Below the pieces are notes generated by a model that saw only the letters and a list, made by a program, of their open reading frames with translations, was not told where the DNA came from and did no database searches. A program made the translations under genes and the position numbers. This document shows positions 60,796 to 64,000 of a stretch of DNA of 64,000 bases, one piece after another. The stretch is from the NCBI GenBank assembly GCA_045631205.1, contig JAZQUI010000028.1:62001-126000 (forward strand), given 5' to 3'. Within the stretch, counting starts at the first letter, position 1, and every line of letters begins with the position of its first letter. The stretch is from HGM04593 sp045631205 (GTDB lineage: Bacteria > Bacteroidota > Bacteroidia > Bacteroidales > Bacteroidaceae).

Positions 60796-62571
60796 TTATG
60801 CGAAAAGTTCGTCGCGCTGAATGTAGGCGATAATCTCACCACGGTTAACGTGGGCTCCCTGCGCCGCACATATCTCCACCACGCGGCCACCCAAGCCGGT
60901 CGCAACCGGTTGAAGTTCGCCCCATGGGGTGATTATGCTGCAAAATACATCGTCTGCCTCGTAGCGACGACCAATGGCTGGTGCTTGTGATTCGCCGTCT
61001 GTTGCAACTTCCCAAATCAATTGTCCTTTCGCAGGTGCAACAATTGGGTCGGCTTTTGCGTGCTTAATAGCTTTGATATCTTCTATGCTTACACCATTTT
61101 TAGCCATCTCTCCCTCTTTGGCCTTCTCTATGTCGGCAAGGAAACGCTCTTTGGCAACACCGCTCTTGTAGTCGCGATACTGACGCTCGTGCATAGCAAA
61201 CTCCCAAAGTTCTTCTTCATCCTCGCCGGCATCCCAGCCAAGTTCTTCCATCTCCTTGCGGTATTTGTCGAGTGCGTCGGGGTAGAAACTCTGTGGGTCG
61301 GCTGTGGTGAATTCATAGCCTTTCTCTTTGGCGAGTTCAATGATTTCCGGAGCAAGCTCGCCGGGTAGGCGACCGCTCTTCCCAAGTATCATACCCCACA
61401 TACTCTCGTCCATACGGCTGAAACGAGGCTCGTCTTGCGCGCGGCTCAACAGGTTCATCAAAGCGATGTTCTTTACATATTGGCTGAATGGGGTAACGAG
61501 TGGGGGATAGCCCACGCGAGGCCATACGTATGCCACTTCGTTGAAAAGTTCCACCATAAGTTCGTCGAGGGTGTATGTGGGTTTGCCTTTACTTTGCAAA
61601 ATACCATTTATACCTTTATGCACGCCGGCAAGGTCGGACATCATTGAGCCCATCATACCTCCCGGGAGTCCGCTGGTAAGCAGCAAAGAACTCATTAGTT
61701 TGTTGTTGTTGTCCATAAACACGCCCAACCAATCGTCTATAAACTCTTGTGTAAGGCTGCGCGCCTTCATATAAGCGTTCATGTTTATCTCTGGAACATC
61801 GAACCCGGCATCTTTAAGCATTGCCTGCACGCTTATGATGTCCGGGTGTACCTTACCCCACGATAACGGCTCTATGGCTGTGTCTATTATATCGCAACCG
61901 TTCTTGCATACTTCCAGGATAGAGGCCATTGAGAGACCCGGGCCACTATGCCCGTGGTATTGTATAACGATTTCAGGGTGTTTCTCTTTTATACTTTTTA
62001 CCAAGCGGCCAAGGAAGTCGGGGCGGCCGATGCCTGCCATATCCTTCAAACATATCTCTTGTGCGCCCGCAGCAATAAGTTCGTCTGCCATGTTGCTGTA
62101 ATACTCTACAGTGTGTATGGGAGAACTTGTGATGCAGAGTGTGGCCTGCGGTATCATACCGGCTTCAAGAGCATATTTTATAGAAGGTATAATGTTACGA
62201 GTGTCGTTGAGTCCGCAGAAAATTCGTGTTATGTCAACTCCTTGCGCCTTTTTTACCTTGTACATCATGCGGCGTACATCGGCGGGTACCGGGAACATAC
62301 GTAGCGCATTTAGTGCGCGGTCGAGCATGTGAGTCTTTATGCCGGCATCGTTGAAAGGTTTTGTAAATGTGCGTACAGCTTTATTGGGGTTCTCTCCTGC
62401 CATAAGATTGACTTGCTCGAAAGCTCCTCCATTTGTCTCGACGCGTGCGAAACACCCCATTTCGATTATTACCGGTGCAATTTTCTCCAATTGCTCGGCC
62501 AGTGGTTGAAATTTACCCGATGATTGAAACATGTCGCGGTAAACCAAACTGAATTCAATCTTTCTTCCCAT
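60796..62571 (-). CDS. Pyruvate/oxaloacetate carboxyltransferase subunit lacking the biotin Lys
   Basis: A 591-aa OadA/PycB-like protein. The TIM-barrel carboxyltransferase is intact: 'EFSLVYRDMFQSSGKFQPLA', 'MGCFARVETNGGAFEQVN' (in place of the usual WGGAT), 'EICLKDMAGIGRP' with the carbamylated-Lys region, and 'IQYHGHSGPGLSMAS' with metal-binding His. The C-terminal hammerhead domain ('PIVAPAKGQLIW', 'GLGGRVVEICAAQGAHVNRG') is present, but the biotin motif EAMKM reads ITPWG. The protein can only act with a separate biotin carrier, or has another role. It likely interconverts pyruvate and oxaloacetate, alongside MaeB. Confidence 0.85.
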   Translation of the reverse strand: MGRKIEFSLVYRDMFQSSGKFQPLAEQLEKIAPVIIEMGCFARVETNGGAFEQVNLMAGENPNKAVRTFTKPFNDAGIKTHMLDRALNALRMFPVPADVRRMMYKVKKAQGVDITRIFCGLNDTRNIIPSIKYALEAGMIPQATLCITSSPIHTVEYYSNMADELIAAGAQEICLKDMAGIGRPDFLGRLVKSIKEKHPEIVIQYHGHSGPGLSMASILEVCKNGCDIIDTAIEPLSWGKVHPDIISVQAMLKDAGFDVPEINMNAYMKARSLTQEFIDDWLGVFMDNNNKLMSSLLLTSGLPGGMMGSMMSDLAGVHKGINGILQSKGKPTYTLDELMVELFNEVAYVWPRVGYPPLVTPFSQYVKNIALMNLLSRAQDEPRFSRMDESMWGMILGKSGRLPGELAPEIIELAKEKGYEFTTADPQSFYPDALDKYRKEMEELGWDAGEDEEELWEFAMHERQYRDYKSGVAKERFLADIEKAKEGEMAKNGVSIEDIKAIKHAKADPIVAPAKGQLIWEVATDGESQAPAIGRRYEADDVFCSIITPWGELQPVATGLGGRVVEICAAQGAHVNRGEIIAYIQRDELFA

Positions 62572-62603
62572 ATCTGTTTAGTTATTTAGGTTCTTCTCTA
62601 TTG

Positions 62604-62611
62604 CAAAGTTA
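62604..62611 (-). promoter_or_regulatory. -7 box of the OadA-like gene
   Basis: TAACTTTG on the minus strand, about 32 nt before the start codon at 62571. Confidence 0.5.
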
Positions 62612-62974
62612 GTCGCATTATTGAAAAAAACTAATTATTTGGGTTTTTATTTTCTTTTATTTCATTTTCGTTTCTATATTTGCGATAGAGACTTTTGAAA
62701 AGGTTTTCCAAAAAGCTCTTTTTCTTTATTTCAATGTCATTTTTAGTGAATTTTTAGTTCGAACTTCGCCCCAAAATATACAATTTCACCCCTAAAATTG
62801 CGTTTTTGCCACGAAGAACCCCTCTATATCGCTAAAATTGTGGAAAATAAAAATGAAGAGCGACCTTTGCGGTAAAATAATATAATAATAGAGTTCTCGT
62901 GCTATGCCGGATGCTTGCAATTTAGCAGTATCGCTTGTGTGGAATTCTTGTATAAACGCAATAGATATCTTTTT
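62612..62974. other. Intergenic region upstream of the acyl-CoA ligase
   Basis: 363 bp between divergent genes. A TATATTTG -7 box for the plus strand lies at 62675-62682, which would give a leader of about 290 nt. A weaker GACCTTTG lies near 62850. The leader is AT-rich; I see no gene, riboswitch or terminator in it. Confidence 0.4.
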
Positions 62975-64000
62975 ATGAAGCATTATTTGACCTATGTCGA
63001 AGAGACAATCAAAAAACACTGGTCCAAACCTGCAATCTCTAATTATGGTGCAAATACTTATACCTATGCTCAGGTAGCCGAACAGGTCTATAAACTGCAT
63101 ATCCTTTTTGATAAGTATAAAATAAAGGAGGGAGAACATATTGCAATTTGTGCCCGCAACTCAGCAGAGTGGTGTATTGCCTTTTTCGCTATTACATCTT
63201 ATGGTGCTGTTGCAGTACCTTTGTTGCCCGATTTCCTTCCCCAAAACATTGCCGACCTTACCAATTTGTCCGATAGTCGTCTGCTGTTTGTTGACAAAAA
63301 CATTCTTGGTGGTCTGACAAGAGACAAGGTGATTGGCCGGTTTGCAGCTTTTGAGAAACTCGATGGTATATTGGATATTGTAACTTGCGAAACAATAGAA
63401 GATTGCGGTTCTGGCGTTAAAGTTTTACACGATGACGTTGAGACTCTTTTCAACAAACGTTATCCTGATGGCATCTCGGTAGCCGATTTCAAATTGTCGG
63501 CTGGTGACCTCAATAATGTGAACGTGATAAGCTATACTTCGGGTACAAGCAGTTCTCCCAAGGGTGTTATGTTGGCAGCAAAATCCCTTTCAGGTAATCT
63601 TGAAATTGCGCGTAAATTGGTACCTATAAACGAGGACGAAGAGAACAATACGCTCTCAATATTGCCTTTGGCGCATATTTTCGGCCTTGCTTTCGATTTT
63701 ATATTCCTTTTTTGCAGTGCATGTCACATTCACATCTTTACCGAGCGTCCCGTGCCTGTAAGGTTGCTGAAAGCTCTTTCCGATGTGAAACCCGTGATAT
63801 TCCTCACAGTGCCTTTGTTAGTTGAAAAAATCTTCCGTTCAAAGGTTATACCCACTCTTAACAAGCCTGTGATGAAGTTCCTTACAGTCATACCGTTTGT
63901 GCGTCAGGCTATATTTAAGAAGGTGCGTTCGAAGATACTCGATGTATTTGGCGGCAATCTTGGCAAGTTTGGTTTCTTTATCGGTGGTGCGGCCATCAGT
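62975..64000 (+). CDS. AMP-forming long-chain acyl-CoA synthetase, N-terminal part
   Basis: The first 342 residues of an ANL-family ligase that activates fatty acids with ATP and CoA; the frame stays open to the window end. The N-terminus 'KPAISNYGANTYTYAQVAEQ' and 'AICARNSAEWCIAFFAITSY' are typical, and the AMP-binding P-loop is 'ISYTSGTSSSPKGVML' (~residues 188-203). 'LSILPLAHIFGLAFDFIF' and 'PVIFLTVPLLVEKIF' follow as in long-chain FadD-like enzymes. The catalytic C-terminal domain is outside the window, so substrate length is a family-level inference. Confidence 0.88.
   Translation, partial: MKHYLTYVEETIKKHWSKPAISNYGANTYTYAQVAEQVYKLHILFDKYKIKEGEHIAICARNSAEWCIAFFAITSYGAVAVPLLPDFLPQNIADLTNLSDSRLLFVDKNILGGLTRDKVIGRFAAFEKLDGILDIVTCETIEDCGSGVKVLHDDVETLFNKRYPDGISVADFKLSAGDLNNVNVISYTSGTSSSPKGVMLAAKSLSGNLEIARKLVPINEDEENNTLSILPLAHIFGLAFDFIFLFCSACHIHIFTERPVPVRLLKALSDVKPVIFLTVPLLVEKIFRSKVIPTLNKPVMKFLTVIPFVRQAIFKKVRSKILDVFGGNLGKFGFFIGGAAIS

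Noticed and set aside
1..64000. tRNA, rRNA, CRISPR arrays, insertion sequences
   Set aside because: No cloverleaf-like sequence, regularly spaced repeats, transposase or terminal inverted repeats with target duplications were found by eye.

Overview
The window comes from a member of the Bacteroidales (Bacteroidota), probably a gut anaerobe. The evidence is the ATP synthase gene order (beta, epsilon, small membrane protein, a, c, b, delta, alpha, gamma), many lipoproteins with short Cys lipoboxes, promoters with a TAnnTTTG-type -7 box (often TATCTTTG or TATCTTCG) in place of TATAAT, starts without Shine-Dalgarno sequences, and fermentation genes (aspartase, aspartate decarboxylase/antiporter, malic enzyme, [FeFe]-hydrogenase). 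No rRNA, tRNA, CRISPR array, integrase or transposase was seen.

Layout. 0-5.4 kb: end of a helical-repeat protein, then a duplicated aspA 5' end on either side of a SIMPL-domain gene, the intact aspA, and a beta-helix lipoprotein of the Cthe_2159 type. 5.4-14.6 kb: OmpH-like chaperone with a small membrane protein, pepD, another beta-helix lipoprotein, rlmH and nadC diverging from an interlocked palindromic promoter, a LytS/LytTR two-component pair, guaD, a YbaN-like protein and a small secreted protein. 14.6-33.0 kb: the most unusual part. A truncated phage large terminase and an S24 repressor fragment abut back to back at about 15,990. The complete ATP synthase operon and a thioredoxin-like lipoprotein follow. 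Then comes a block of long, undamaged phage-type genes: a small helical ORF on the minus strand, two small virion-like proteins, a 1646-aa polyvalent protein with a zinc-peptidase motif, and a portal protein. No capsid, tail or integrase gene is present, so this is either a split, decaying prophage or a retained phage module.

33-52 kb: lipoprotein, ligA, dapA, a TIGR02757 protein, maeB, aspD-aspT with an upstream TPR gene, pgk, pheS/histidine phosphatase/nth, an RSH protein whose synthetase site looks degraded, and aroE. 52-60.5 kb: purC, phoH and a complete [FeFe]-hydrogenase locus, with hydA diverging from hydE-hydG-hydF, then a DUF5715-like lipoprotein. 60.5-64 kb: a carboxyltransferase (OadA/PycB-like) whose biotin-attachment motif is missing, and the start of an AMP-forming acyl-CoA ligase that runs off the window.

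Several genes plausibly work together in anaerobic C4 and energy metabolism: aspartase makes fumarate, AspD/AspT can generate proton-motive force, MaeB and the OadA-like enzyme interconvert C3 and C4 acids, the hydrogenase handles reducing equivalents, and the ATP synthase uses the resulting gradient. All functional calls rest on motif and family recognition by eye; no database search was run.
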